A stretch of 64,000 bases of DNA, taken from the NCBI RefSeq assembly GCF_900112935.1, contig NZ_FONM01000002.1, positions 248,001 to 312,000 of the forward strand, in the 5' to 3' direction. Below are positions 17,533 to 26,708 of this stretch, piece by piece (the stretch's first letter is position 1; every line of letters starts with the position of its first letter). This DNA comes from Trichococcus pasteurii (GTDB taxonomy: Bacteria; Bacillota; Bacilli; Lactobacillales; Aerococcaceae). Under the pieces are notes generated by a model, which saw only the letters and a program-made list of their open reading frames with translations, searched no databases and was not told where the DNA came from. The position numbers and the translations under genes were made by a program.

Positions 17533-19488
17533 TTACACCATCCGCTCCAATTCACTCAGCCAAAGTTCATAGCTGGCATCACTCGGCATGCGCCAATCAC
17601 CTCGGGGGGAAAGACTGACCGAACCTACTTTCACCCCGTCCGGCATGCAGGAGCGTTTGAATTGTTGGGTGAAGAAACGTTTGTAGAACACCCGGAGTTG
17701 ATTGATGATCGTTTGCCTATCGCTGTCCTCAAAGGCGTGCTCAGCCAAGAAAATGATCTTGGCGGGGCTGAAGCCGAACCGCAGGACATAGTAAAGGAAA
17801 AAGTCGTGCAGATCATAGGAGCCTATAACCTTTTCCGTCATCTGCTGGATATTCCCGGTCTCATCCAGCGGAAGCAATTCGGGACTGATCGGCGTATTGA
17901 GGATATCTTCCAGTACCTTTTTGATATTGGGCTCAGCCGATTCCGCAAACCATGCTACTAAGTATTTAACCAAGGTCTTTGGTATGCTGGCGTTGACGCC
18001 ATACATGCTCATATGATCGCCATTATACGTGCACCAACCCAATGCCAACTCCGACAAATCGCCTGTACCGACCACCAGTCCTGCCTCCTGGTTGGCGATA
18101 TCCATTAAAATTTGGGTCCGCTCCCTCGCTTGGAGATTCTCGTAGGTGATATCCTTTTCATTTGGATCATGGCCGATATCCTCCATGTGCTGGATGCAGG
18201 CGTCCCGGATAGATATGTCTTTAGTCGTGATCCCCAACGCCTGCATCAGTGATGCGGCATTAGCGTAGGTGCGATTGGATGTCCCGAATCCCGGCATGGT
18301 GACCCCGATGATATCTTTGGCTGGGCGCTGAAGCTGCTTATACGCATGATAGGTCACCAGAAGGGCTAAGGTGGAATCGAGGCCACCGGAAATCCCCAAC
18401 ACCGCCTTCTTGATGCCTGTCTTATTCAAACGTTGGGCCAATCCAGTTGCTTGAATGGTGAATATGTCGGAACACGACTGCTCACGAGTCTGTTTTTCTG
18501 CCGGGACAAAAGGTTTAGGGTCAACCTTGCGGCGGAAGTCAGTCGTTTCATTTTCCGCTTCCGGAGCTGCTGCCGCGTGATGTAGCTGGAAAATGACGGT
18601 TTGATAGTCATGGCGTTCCACATTGCCCATAAAGGAATTGATTTTTCTGCGGTCATTCATGAGACGCTCGATATCGATATCCTGGATGAGCAGGGTTTCC
18701 TGTAGGTTCATCCTGTCCTCTTGCAGCAAGGTTCCGTTTTCTGCGATGATGGCATGCCCGCCAAAAACCAGATCGGTGGTAGACTCGCTGGATCCAGACG
18801 AGGCGTATAGATATGCTGCGATACATTTCGCGGACTGCCCTGCCACCAGACTTTTTCGGTAGGCTGCCTTGCCCACCACTTCATTGCTGGCCGATAGGTT
18901 GAGGAGCAGGTTGGCCCCGTTCAGCGCATGGTTGGAACTGGGTGGAATCGGAACCCATAGATCTTCGCAAATTTCCACACCGATCACCAACTCCGAACCG
19001 GTATCTTTGAACAACAGATTCTCGCAAAACGGGACCTCTTGCCCGCAGAGGCTGATTTTGTCGGAAATGCGGTGAACGGATGAAGAAAACCAACGTTTCT
19101 CATAAAATTCATTGTAGTTAGGGATAAAGGTTTTGGGGACGATACCTAATATTCTGCCTTTGAAGAAAACGACCGCGCAATTGAACAGTTGATTGTCTGC
19201 CCGCACAGGCATCCCTGCCGCAATCACCATTTCAAGAGAATTTGTCCCCTGCAGCAATTCCGTCAACTCTTTCTCGGCCGCCTCCAGCAACAGACGCTGA
19301 TGGAACAAATCCCCGCTGCTGTACCCCGTGATACTGAGTTCAGGGAACAGAAGCACGTTGACCTTTTGAGAAGCGGCTTTAATGCTTAAATCCAATATTT
19401 GCCGACAATTGAACGTTGGATCCGCAACCTGAAGTTTTGGAACGGCTACTCCTGCCCGGATAAAACCGAGCTCGTTTAACGTAATCAC
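17533..19488 (-). CDS. nadE: Glutamine-dependent NAD+ synthetase
   Basis: Makes NAD+ from deamido-NAD+, ATP and glutamine. At 651 residues it is the two-domain form. The N-terminal nitrilase-like amidase carries Glu50 (LLFPELSITGY), Lys119 (IVPKTFIP) and Cys174 (VEICEDLWVP), which release ammonia from glutamine. The C-terminal synthetase has the ATP-pyrophosphatase loop GISGGLDST (365-373) and the VGTGDLSELALGW motif. All key residues are present, so it should not need free ammonia. The downstream membrane protein gene may share its transcript. Confidence 0.95.
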   Translation of the reverse strand: MITLNELGFIRAGVAVPKLQVADPTFNCRQILDLSIKAASQKVNVLLFPELSITGYSSGDLFHQRLLLEAAEKELTELLQGTNSLEMVIAAGMPVRADNQLFNCAVVFFKGRILGIVPKTFIPNYNEFYEKRWFSSSVHRISDKISLCGQEVPFCENLLFKDTGSELVIGVEICEDLWVPIPPSSNHALNGANLLLNLSASNEVVGKAAYRKSLVAGQSAKCIAAYLYASSGSSESTTDLVFGGHAIIAENGTLLQEDRMNLQETLLIQDIDIERLMNDRRKINSFMGNVERHDYQTVIFQLHHAAAAPEAENETTDFRRKVDPKPFVPAEKQTREQSCSDIFTIQATGLAQRLNKTGIKKAVLGISGGLDSTLALLVTYHAYKQLQRPAKDIIGVTMPGFGTSNRTYANAASLMQALGITTKDISIRDACIQHMEDIGHDPNEKDITYENLQARERTQILMDIANQEAGLVVGTGDLSELALGWCTYNGDHMSMYGVNASIPKTLVKYLVAWFAESAEPNIKKVLEDILNTPISPELLPLDETGNIQQMTEKVIGSYDLHDFFLYYVLRFGFSPAKIIFLAEHAFEDSDRQTIINQLRVFYKRFFTQQFKRSCMPDGVKVGSVSLSPRGDWRMPSDASYELWLSELERMV

Positions 19489-19730
19489 AAATAATCCACT
19501 CCTTTTCCGAAAGAAACCCGCAAATCAACAAGCGCTTTCATTTGTAAGTCACAGCCACACAAACGACATCAAGTACTGTTGCGGCCATTCCATATTATTT
19601 TCTTCTTGGCACAGTTTGGACGATCTGACGGATTTCAACACCTTTTTACTTTTCCTCTTTGCTCAAATTGTATCACACCGAAAGAGTCAACCGTTACTGC
19701 ATCGCCCGACATTTTCCGCTTTACGAATCC

Positions 19731-19983
19731 AAGAGAACTACGCCATCTTTGACGCGATGGGCGTGCTGAGAACGGCAGAAGGCGAATTCAAAAAAAAGAT
19801 TCCGGGGCACCCTTCTCATCTGAAGGAATAGTCACAATCGGAGAAGCGATTCGCTTGGGCAAGATGCACAACTTTACGGATGACATCAAACAACTGACCG
19901 GAGAAGAAGCCATCACAGTGAAATACATGTTCGAGCATGCTGATGAGTTCCAAGTCGGCGAGCGCCATTCGGAAGATAACTAA
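19731..19983 (+). pseudogene. Frameshifted 3' remnant of an NmrA-like reductase gene
   Basis: This stretch aligns with 16191-16441, the last 83 codons of the intact NmrA-like gene, from ENYAIFDAMG to the QVGERHSED end. It begins abruptly: bases before 19731 show no similarity. An A-tract after GGCGAATTC is two bases longer (eight A in place of six), shifting the frame. After the shift the original frame stays open to the stop TAA. There is no start codon or ribosome-binding site. It has the same orientation as the intact copy, 3.5 kb away, with nadE and a membrane gene between. Confidence 0.88.
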
Positions 19984-19995
19984 ATCCAACAACTG

Positions 19996-20036
19996 AAAAT
20001 GAACGCCACCTCAAATTTGGGGTGACGTTCATTTTT
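19996..20036 (+). terminator. Terminator after the NmrA-like remnant
   Basis: Stem AAAATGAACG...CGTTCATTTT with one internal mismatch, extended by CACC/GGTG and followed by T's. It is probably a relic of the lost gene's terminator and still suited to end transcription of the minus-strand gene at 20096. Confidence 0.75.
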
Positions 20037-20095
20037 AGTTTGCCATCCAGAGAATCTATCTGGAAATAGTTGAATGTTTGCTTTGCAGTATAAAC

Positions 20096-20473
20096 TTACC
20101 TGAATGGCTTTCCTGTGATTTTAGAGATGGCCTGTCGGAATTTTCCCCATTGCTCAGGGTAACAGTTGCTTCCATGTTTAGTGATTGTATGGTCATCCAT
20201 CACTAAATCTACTTGCCATTGTGTCCCATCGAGGGTACCCGGATCTACGTATTCCTCTTCCCAATTCAACAATTCTAATGTTTCCAGCTGTTCAAGGAAT
20301 TTTTTTGCAGTGGCTGAGCGAATATTTCTATGAACTGTTTCTTCGAGTTCGCCTTCGCCGCCAGTAGTCCAACTGACCAAATTATGCTCCAAATCTACTT
20401 CAACTTGGTAATAACCACCAAAGTAGCCTCCTATATGTGCTTCAATCTTTTTAATTTTTTCGTACTGTCTCAT
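20096..20473 (-). CDS. Conserved hypothetical protein
   Basis: A 125-residue soluble protein with no signal or membrane segment. The second half has a pattern seen in small uncharacterised proteins: LDGTQWQVDL, then KHGSNCYPEQWGKFRQAIS and TGKPF. The start is the ATG at 20471-20473, seven bases after AAGGA; a nearer ATG sits too close to that site. It begins 10 bases after the lipoprotein stop, so the two are an operon. No function is proposed. Confidence 0.75.
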   Translation of the reverse strand: MRQYEKIKKIEAHIGGYFGGYYQVEVDLEHNLVSWTTGGEGELEETVHRNIRSATAKKFLEQLETLELLNWEEEYVDPGTLDGTQWQVDLVMDDHTITKHGSNCYPEQWGKFRQAISKITGKPFR

Positions 20474-20483
20474 ATGCATATCC

Positions 20484-21611
20484 TTATTGTGCACGGAAGT
20501 AGAAAGCTGCCGAATAATTTTCATCATAGGAAATCAGGAAATTGTCTCCCATCGGAGCGTATTTCACGACTCGGCCTGAAGCCTCTGCGCCTGGGAAAAG
20601 ATCAGTGTAGCCAAATTCATTCCCATCCAAAGTACCATAAGTATCTTGGGCAATTTCGCTGCCTGAAGAGGAAATGATGTCGAAAGCCGGTGATGTTGTA
20701 TAAGGAGTGTCTTGATTCCCGTCCAACAATTTCATCGTTACATCAAAAATGACCCATTCCATGCCTTCAGGAGGTGCTTCATTGAATTGATTTTCAGCCA
20801 TTAGGGTGTCCAAGGCAGCCTGACCTTTTGTGATGCCGTTGATCTGAAGGGAAATGGTTCCTTCATAGTTCTCCGTCCAATCCTCATTGGAATACTCAAC
20901 CGGAATTTCAATGGCTTGACCTAAAGGCACTGGATTGCTTCTTTTTCCGGCTGCAGAGGACTCGATAGTAGAATCTTCTGTGCTGGTTTCATCGACTGGC
21001 TCGGTTTCCTCAAAAGCGCCCTCCAGTTCGGTGCTGAGTGACATAAAGCCCGACATGACCACATCCATCATTTCATCAGTAATTTCCGTGATATACCACT
21101 CGTTGTCCTGCTTTACTAAATCGATTTTCAAAGTGGCTTCTTTGAACGTTTCCGAAATGATCTCTGCCTGTTCCTTCATCGTATCAGCAAACATCTGATT
21201 CGTTTCCTCTTCGGTCATTTCCGTACCACTGAATGCCAAAGGTAACATTTTCATGAATGCGGAACTGATTGTTGCTTTAATCAATGGTGCACCATCAACA
21301 TATTTCGCGTTCATAGTCACGACCGCTTTGTCACCGTCAATTTCACTTCCGGTTACTTCATAAGTCATTTTCTCAGCGTTGGTTTTGAAATATTCCAGTA
21401 GATATTCATTCGATTCATCGGTCAGCAGTTCTTCCGGATCCGTCACTTCTTCCTCATTCGTAGAAAGGACTGCAGCTGCCATAGCTTCGGTATCAAGTTG
21501 TTGCCCGGCCGTGAAAAACTCCTCTACCGTTGATTCAGGTTTTGCGCCACTACAGCCGGCTAATAAAGCTAGTGACAGCATCGATACTGCGATTGTTCTC
21601 CATTTTCTCAT
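20484..21611 (-). CDS. Surface lipoprotein, DUF4878/DUF5105-like plus DUF4352-like region
   Basis: A 375-residue lipoprotein. Residues 1-20 form a type II signal peptide with lipobox LLAGC, lipidated at Cys20. Residues 23-195 have the alpha/beta pattern of an NTF2-like DUF4878/DUF5105 domain (VEEFFTAGQQLDTEAM). After an acidic Ser/Thr/Glu linker (about 196-222), residues 230-375 form a DUF4352-like immunoglobulin-type domain (GQAIEIPVEYS, AFDIISSSG). Domain names are from pattern memory. The role at the cell surface is unknown. It is the first gene of a two-gene unit. Confidence 0.82.
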   Translation of the reverse strand: MRKWRTIAVSMLSLALLAGCSGAKPESTVEEFFTAGQQLDTEAMAAAVLSTNEEEVTDPEELLTDESNEYLLEYFKTNAEKMTYEVTGSEIDGDKAVVTMNAKYVDGAPLIKATISSAFMKMLPLAFSGTEMTEEETNQMFADTMKEQAEIISETFKEATLKIDLVKQDNEWYITEITDEMMDVVMSGFMSLSTELEGAFEETEPVDETSTEDSTIESSAAGKRSNPVPLGQAIEIPVEYSNEDWTENYEGTISLQINGITKGQAALDTLMAENQFNEAPPEGMEWVIFDVTMKLLDGNQDTPYTTSPAFDIISSSGSEIAQDTYGTLDGNEFGYTDLFPGAEASGRVVKYAPMGDNFLISYDENYSAAFYFRAQ

Positions 21612-21951
21612 TCTCTTACTCCTCCAATTTTCGAATTGTGATCCTAAGCATCCTTCTATATAAACACCTACGGATTACCCAATTGATTAAGCAAATGTTT
21701 CTGTGCCTGTAGTATCGCCCATTGATTGAGTCCTGCATCTTATACACTGAATATCAATTACCGAGCATTCTGGAGTACGCCAATCAAGGAATATTTATTT
21801 TAATATAATTGTACCACTATACGGATGTTATTCAACATTATTAAAGGAAACTTCTGCCCAGAAGACATTCATAACTTAAAGAAGCGTATCAATACCTCAT
21901 TCCATCGATCTGTGTTATAACTATATTTGAATGATTTTAGAGGAGGTACTC
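21612..21951. promoter_or_regulatory. Divergent promoter region
   Basis: Spacer between the lipoprotein (minus) and ABC exporter (plus) genes. A likely minus-strand promoter is TTGAAT (complement of 21830-21835), 16 bases, then TACAAT (complement of 21808-21813). No plus-strand promoter was clear. No gene or RNA was seen. Confidence 0.5.
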
Positions 21952-23676
21952 ATGCTTAAACGTTTTTTCGGCTATTATAAACCCTACAAGCATCTGTTTA
22001 TGCTTGATTTTTGTTGTGCTATTTTGGCGGCTATGCTGGAACTTTCTTTTCCGGTCGTCGTCAACAGCGTCATTGATTCCATTTTGCCTTCCGGTAATTG
22101 GAATCTGATCCTCTTGGTTTCGTTGGGCCTATTGGTGTTGTACATCGTAAATACGGCGATGCAGTATGTCGTCGTCTATTTCGGGCACGTACTCGGGGTC
22201 AACATCGAGACCGATATGCGCCGGGAACTTTACAGCCATATGCAGAAGCAGCCTTTCAGTTACTATGATGATCAGCAGACCGGCAAATTGATGGCGCGGC
22301 TGACGACAGATCTGTTCGAGATTTCGGAAGTGGCGCATCACGGCCCTGAGGATATCTTCATCACCATCATCACTTTGTTGGGATCGTTTCTGTTGATGCT
22401 GCAGATCCATGTGCCGTTGGCGATCGCCACTTTCGTCATGATTCCCTTCATTACGATTGCGCTCATCTTTTTCAACAAGAAAATGACACGGATCAACACC
22501 CGCATTTTTGAGGATCTGGGAGAATTCAGCGCGGGGATTGAAGCTTCGGTCAGCGGAATCCGCGTTGTGCAGGCATTCGCAAACGAAACCTATGAAGCGA
22601 AACGATTCGAAGGATTGAACCAAGCTTATCGCCGTTCCAAAATGGCTTTCTACAAAATGATGGGCATCAGTTCTTCCTATAACTATTTGCTGATTCGGCT
22701 GATCAACTTGTTTGCGCTGTTCTTCGGCGCCTACTACACGATCCAGGGTCAGCTTTCCTACGGCGAGTTCGTCGGTTTCATCCTCTTGTCCAACATCTTT
22801 GTGCGTCCGATCGAAAAGGTGAACACGATGATCGAAAGTTATCCGAAAGGAATCGCCGGCTTCAGGCGCTTCACCGAAGAGTTGGACCGGACACCGGAAA
22901 TTCTGGATAAACCTGGTGCCATCGAAGTGACCCATCTTAATGGCGACATCGTCTACAACCAAGTGTCGTTCGGCTACGACGGTTCCAAAAAAGTGTTGGA
23001 TGGGATCAATCTGAAGATAAGTGCCGGAGAGACAGTCGCTTTCGTCGGTCCAAGTGGCGCCGGGAAAACGACCTTATGCAACCTCCTTCCCCGCTTTTAC
23101 GAAGCAACGGAAGGAACGATAACTGTCGACGGCATCAACATCCAGGATCTGACACTGCGCTCCTTGCGCAACCAAATCGGCGTCGTGCAGCAGGATGTCT
23201 TCCTCTTCCCGGGGACCGTCAGGGAAAACATCGCCTACGGGAAATTGGATGCTACAGATGGCGAAATCGCTCAAGCAGCCCGGATGGCCAATCTCGACAA
23301 GGTCATCGCCGAGATGCCCCATGGATTCGACACAATGATCGGGGAACGCGGCGTCAAATTGTCCGGCGGTCAAAAACAACGCCTTTCGATTGCGCGGATG
23401 TTCCTGAAAAACCCTCCGATCCTGATTTTGGATGAGGCGACTTCCGCATTGGATACCGAGACCGAGCAAGTCATCCAGGAATCTTTGGATAACTTGTCGA
23501 AAGGTCGGACGACATTGATCATCGCGCACCGTTTGACGACCATCAAGCATGCTGATCGGATCATCGTCGTCGATGAACAAGGGATTTCCGAACAAGGCTC
23601 GCACAAGGAGTTGCTGGCTCAGGACGGAACCTACCGTCGTCTGTATGAAGCCCAGTTTTTGGGGATCGACCAGTAG
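21952..23676 (+). CDS. ABC exporter half-transporter (permease + ATPase)
   Basis: A 574-residue fused ABC exporter of the MsbA/BmrA type. Six membrane segments occupy about residues 1-300. The ATPase follows with Walker A GPSGAGKTT, Q-loop VVQQDVFLF, signature LSGGQKQR, Walker B ILILDEATSALD and H-loop IIAHRLTT. The start is the ATG at 21952 with AGGAGG nine bases upstream; an ATG at 21931 would place that site inside the gene. No partner half-transporter is adjacent, so it is probably a homodimer. The exported compound (drug, lipid or peptide) is unknown. Confidence 0.93.
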   Translation: MLKRFFGYYKPYKHLFMLDFCCAILAAMLELSFPVVVNSVIDSILPSGNWNLILLVSLGLLVLYIVNTAMQYVVVYFGHVLGVNIETDMRRELYSHMQKQPFSYYDDQQTGKLMARLTTDLFEISEVAHHGPEDIFITIITLLGSFLLMLQIHVPLAIATFVMIPFITIALIFFNKKMTRINTRIFEDLGEFSAGIEASVSGIRVVQAFANETYEAKRFEGLNQAYRRSKMAFYKMMGISSSYNYLLIRLINLFALFFGAYYTIQGQLSYGEFVGFILLSNIFVRPIEKVNTMIESYPKGIAGFRRFTEELDRTPEILDKPGAIEVTHLNGDIVYNQVSFGYDGSKKVLDGINLKISAGETVAFVGPSGAGKTTLCNLLPRFYEATEGTITVDGINIQDLTLRSLRNQIGVVQQDVFLFPGTVRENIAYGKLDATDGEIAQAARMANLDKVIAEMPHGFDTMIGERGVKLSGGQKQRLSIARMFLKNPPILILDEATSALDTETEQVIQESLDNLSKGRTTLIIAHRLTTIKHADRIIVVDEQGISEQGSHKELLAQDGTYRRLYEAQFLGIDQ

Positions 23677-23723
23677 TGGTACAACTCCTTCTACTTGGGA
23701 ATTGAATTTATACCAAGAAATAA

Positions 23724-23876
23724 CCCGTCAAAACCTCTTTGGCGGGGAAAATCAGTCAAAATCCCAGTCATAAAACCCGCCAAAACGACCTTGGCGGGGA
23801 AAAATGTCCGCGGACTACACGAGATTCTCCGCAAAAACCATTTTGGCGGGGAATTACGCTCATGATCATGAACTCG
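23724..23876. repeat. Three tandem hairpin units with an exact 52-bp period
   Basis: The core TTGGCGGGGA occurs three times, with GGCGGGG starting at 23741, 23793 and 23845, exactly 52 bases apart each time. Each core is preceded by a matching left arm: CCCGTCAAAAC, CCCGCCAAAAC, TCCGCAAAAAC. This makes a hairpin whose best form is CCCGCCAA/TTGGCGGG in the middle unit. The roughly 25-base spacers do not resemble each other. The loops differ, which is unlike the strict repeats of CRISPR. It fills the gap between the ABC exporter and the next terminator. Confidence 0.8.
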
Positions 23877-23918
23877 AACCGCAGGCCAGAAAATCAGACA
23901 CTCACACGACCAAACCAA

Positions 23919-23961
23919 AAACAAGAACGGCAACCCAGCGATTGGGTTGCCGTTCTTGTTT
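23919..23961. terminator. Bidirectional terminator
   Basis: A 19-bp perfect stem starts AAACAAGAACGG and has a short GCGAT loop, with T/A runs at both ends. It lies between the convergent ABC exporter and flavolipoprotein genes. Confidence 0.93.
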
Positions 23962-23977
23962 GTTATCAGTGATTCAT

Positions 23978-25519
23978 TTATTCCTTAGATTGGACGTAGC
24001 TGGCGGATTGTACCCCTGCTTGGCGTCCGAATACGATGATGTCGGCTACAGCATTGCCGCCGATACGGTTGCTACCGTGTACGCCTCCAGTAACTTCGCC
24101 GGCAGCATAAAGACCTTCGATGACGGTGTCTTCTGTGCTGATGACTTGTGCGTTGGAGTTGATTTTCAATCCGCCCATTGTGTGGTGGATACCAGGCGCG
24201 ATTTGGATTGCGTAGTATGGTGCAGTAGCTAATGGGTTGTTCAGGGCTGTCTGACGGTTGAATGCGCCATCCACTTGGGAAGCGACCGTTTCATTCCATG
24301 AAGTCAACGTTTGTGCCAAGGTTGCGCCGTCCATTCCCAATTGACCAGCCAAAGCTTCGATTGTTTCATCCGACTGGACAAAGCCTTTTTCGATGTACGT
24401 GTTGACTGCTTTCACGCGGTCCTTCACGCCAGCATCAAAAATCAGGTAAGCATAGCCTTCTTCTAAAGCGTTGATCGCTGCCGAAACGTTATCGCGGGTT
24501 TCCATTTCATTGACGAAACGTTCGCCTTGTTGATTCACAAGGATCGCGCCTTCTCCGCGGATCGCTTCAGTGATCAGATAAGAAGATTCCTGATGCACGG
24601 TCGGGTGGATCTGAATTTGATCCATGTCTACTACAGCGGCTCCGATGGCTTGCGCCATTTTGATGCCGTCGCCTGTCGAACCTGGTTGGTTGGTGGTGAC
24701 ATAACCCTCAAGTTGCGGTGCAAGCTCTGTGACCATCTCCAAGTCGGCACCGAATCCGCCGGTTGCGATGATGACTGCATCGGATGAAACGGTGATTTCG
24801 CCTTCGTTGTTGAAGTCGACTTTGACGCCACTTGCTTTATCGTCAGTCACAACGACTTCTTTCACTTCCGAATTCACGAACAACGGAATTTCGCGTTCCA
24901 TGACATTCGCGTATAAACCTTTGACCAAGTATTGACCGACAGCAGACCCGTCAGATGGACGATGCGTGCGGTTCACGCTCATTCCGCCGGTAACGGTGAT
25001 GTTGTTCAAGGTGATTCCCATTGTATCTAACCAATCGATGGCGGATGCTGAATTGTCGACAAGATAATGCAATAATTCAGGATCATTCGTATTTTTCCCG
25101 CCAGCTAATGTTTCGTTGTAGAATAATTCATTTGAGTCTGTGATGCCTTGTTCCGCTTGGAATTTCGTTGCGGATGCATTCATGCCTGCGGAAGACTTCA
25201 TTGTATTCCCGCCGTGCACTGGCATTTTTTCGAAGATGACCGGATTCAGACCGGCATCCTTCGCTGAAATAGCTGCTGTCATGCCGGCGCCACCGGAACC
25301 GATGATGATGACATCATAACTATCTTTCAGTTCTTCCGGGTCCGTATAGGTAACCTCTGATGCACCTGTCACAGCCTCCACTGATTCAGAACTTGCAGCA
25401 ATCGATTCCTCCCTTTCAACAGCAACACTTGAGTCTGCTGCATTATCCGTGTTCGCTCCACAACCGGATAACAACACAAACATACTTAAAGCAGAAAATA
25501 AGCCAATTCTCTTCTTCAT
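23978..25519 (-). CDS. Surface fumarate-reductase-like FAD flavolipoprotein
   Basis: A 513-residue flavoprotein of the fumarate reductase/flavocytochrome c family, anchored outside the cell by a lipobox (FVLLSGC, Cys20). FAD binding is by DVIIIGSGGAGMTAA (69-83) and FEKMPVHGGNT. Active-site segments of soluble fumarate reductases are present: IQIHPT, GERFVNE (proton-donor Arg), GIHHTMGG and HGSNRIGGNA. There is no FMN-binding domain or heme motif, but the linker before the FAD domain has AVTGAS (49-54), resembling the ApbE flavinylation motif. It probably reduces fumarate or a related unsaturated acid at the surface with electrons from the membrane. The acceptor is inferred. Confidence 0.88.
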   Translation of the reverse strand: MKKRIGLFSALSMFVLLSGCGANTDNAADSSVAVEREESIAASSESVEAVTGASEVTYTDPEELKDSYDVIIIGSGGAGMTAAISAKDAGLNPVIFEKMPVHGGNTMKSSAGMNASATKFQAEQGITDSNELFYNETLAGGKNTNDPELLHYLVDNSASAIDWLDTMGITLNNITVTGGMSVNRTHRPSDGSAVGQYLVKGLYANVMEREIPLFVNSEVKEVVVTDDKASGVKVDFNNEGEITVSSDAVIIATGGFGADLEMVTELAPQLEGYVTTNQPGSTGDGIKMAQAIGAAVVDMDQIQIHPTVHQESSYLITEAIRGEGAILVNQQGERFVNEMETRDNVSAAINALEEGYAYLIFDAGVKDRVKAVNTYIEKGFVQSDETIEALAGQLGMDGATLAQTLTSWNETVASQVDGAFNRQTALNNPLATAPYYAIQIAPGIHHTMGGLKINSNAQVISTEDTVIEGLYAAGEVTGGVHGSNRIGGNAVADIIVFGRQAGVQSASYVQSKE

Positions 25520-25694
25520 TTTTACTCCCCCTTTTCTTCTACTTACTTTTATATTGTATTTTTATTATCATGATTTGTACAGTGATATTTTTATAAATAA
25601 GGCTTTCTAATAAGATTCTTATTAATGATCAAAATGATTCTTTGGATAATTTGATATTTTATGCACAATCTTTCCCGTTATATAAAGGGGTCTT

Positions 25695-25741
25695 AAAAAA
25701 CAGCAGCGAAACCGACAGGAAGATACTTGGTTTCGCTGCTG
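25695..25741 (-). terminator. Terminator after the YlmA-like ATPase gene
   Basis: A 13-bp perfect stem (CAGCAGCGAAACC and its complement) is followed by six T's on the minus strand. Confidence 0.9.
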
Positions 25742-25761
25742 CATGTGATTTTCGGGCTGCT

Positions 25762-26535
25762 TCATTTCGGAAAGACCGCTAGCCTGTTCTTGGACATCCT
25801 GATAGTCTGAACCGGTTTTCCGTAAAAATCATTCAGGACTTCCTCTTTCAGCAAGTCGCTTGTTTTGCCTGTCTTATGGATGGAACCGTCCTTCAGCAGC
25901 ATCAGTTTCTTGAAGCAAGGCAGGATTTCCTCGGTATGGTGGCTGACATAGATCATCGTCGGCCCTTCAGGTTCATCGGCAATCCGCTGGATATCCTCCA
26001 GAAGTTTCTCTTTTGCGAACAGGTCTAGGCCATTGCAGGGCTCATCCAAAATCAAAATTTCCGGTTCGGCCATCAGAGCGCGGGCGATCAAAATAATCTG
26101 CTGTTGCCCTTGGGATAGGATGCCGTAGCGAAACCCGATCAATTCTTTTCCGCCGCATTTGATCAACAGATCCAGCGCCTGTTGCTTTTCGGCTTCAGTC
26201 GGGATGGTCCAGACACCGATTGAAGCGAATTTGCCGCTCAACACGATGTGCTCGGCGATGTCATTGGGATTCAGCTGTTGCTGCAGCGCCGAGCTGACCC
26301 AGCCTATCCGTTTGCGCAACTCGGGGATTGCCGTCTGCCCGAAAGTCTCGCCCAACACGACCAGTTTGCCGCTGCTTGGCCACAGATAGCCGTTCAGGAG
26401 CTGCAGCAAGGTTGTCTTGCCGGATCCGTTCAAGCCGAGTATAGCCCAATGCTCGCCTTTTTTGGCGTGCCAATTGATGTCGTTCAAAATTTTCCGTTTT
26501 TCGCGAATGACGTTCACGTGGTCGAATCTGATCAT
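25762..26535 (-). CDS. Stand-alone ABC ATPase, YlmA-like
   Basis: A 257-residue ATP-binding protein resembling Bacillus YlmA. Walker A is LGLNGSGKTT, Walker B is ILILDEPCNGLD, and the H-loop is YVSHHTEE. The signature is LSQGQQQ, with Gln for the usual second-position Gly, which also occurs in related ATPases. There is no membrane subunit nearby, so its partner is unknown. It could be a permease encoded elsewhere or a non-transport role. Confidence 0.85.
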   Translation of the reverse strand: MIRFDHVNVIREKRKILNDINWHAKKGEHWAILGLNGSGKTTLLQLLNGYLWPSSGKLVVLGETFGQTAIPELRKRIGWVSSALQQQLNPNDIAEHIVLSGKFASIGVWTIPTEAEKQQALDLLIKCGGKELIGFRYGILSQGQQQIILIARALMAEPEILILDEPCNGLDLFAKEKLLEDIQRIADEPEGPTMIYVSHHTEEILPCFKKLMLLKDGSIHKTGKTSDLLKEEVLNDFYGKPVQTIRMSKNRLAVFPK

Positions 26536-26708
26536 TCCATCACCCCATCTATAGTTTTGTGGTCATTAGGTATCTTTACTGCGAATATACCACATTTGCC
26601 CCATCCGGAAAAGGCTTTCGCCAGCTCACACCTCACACAACAAATAATGAGAAAAGCATCGCATCACACCGCAATGTCATCTATACTATAGAGTGAGGTG
26701 GAAAATGT

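Noticed and set aside
23724-23876. CRISPR-like repeat-spacer array
   Set aside because: Only three units, with loops that differ between copies and no cas genes in the window. Core similarity is confined to the palindrome arms.
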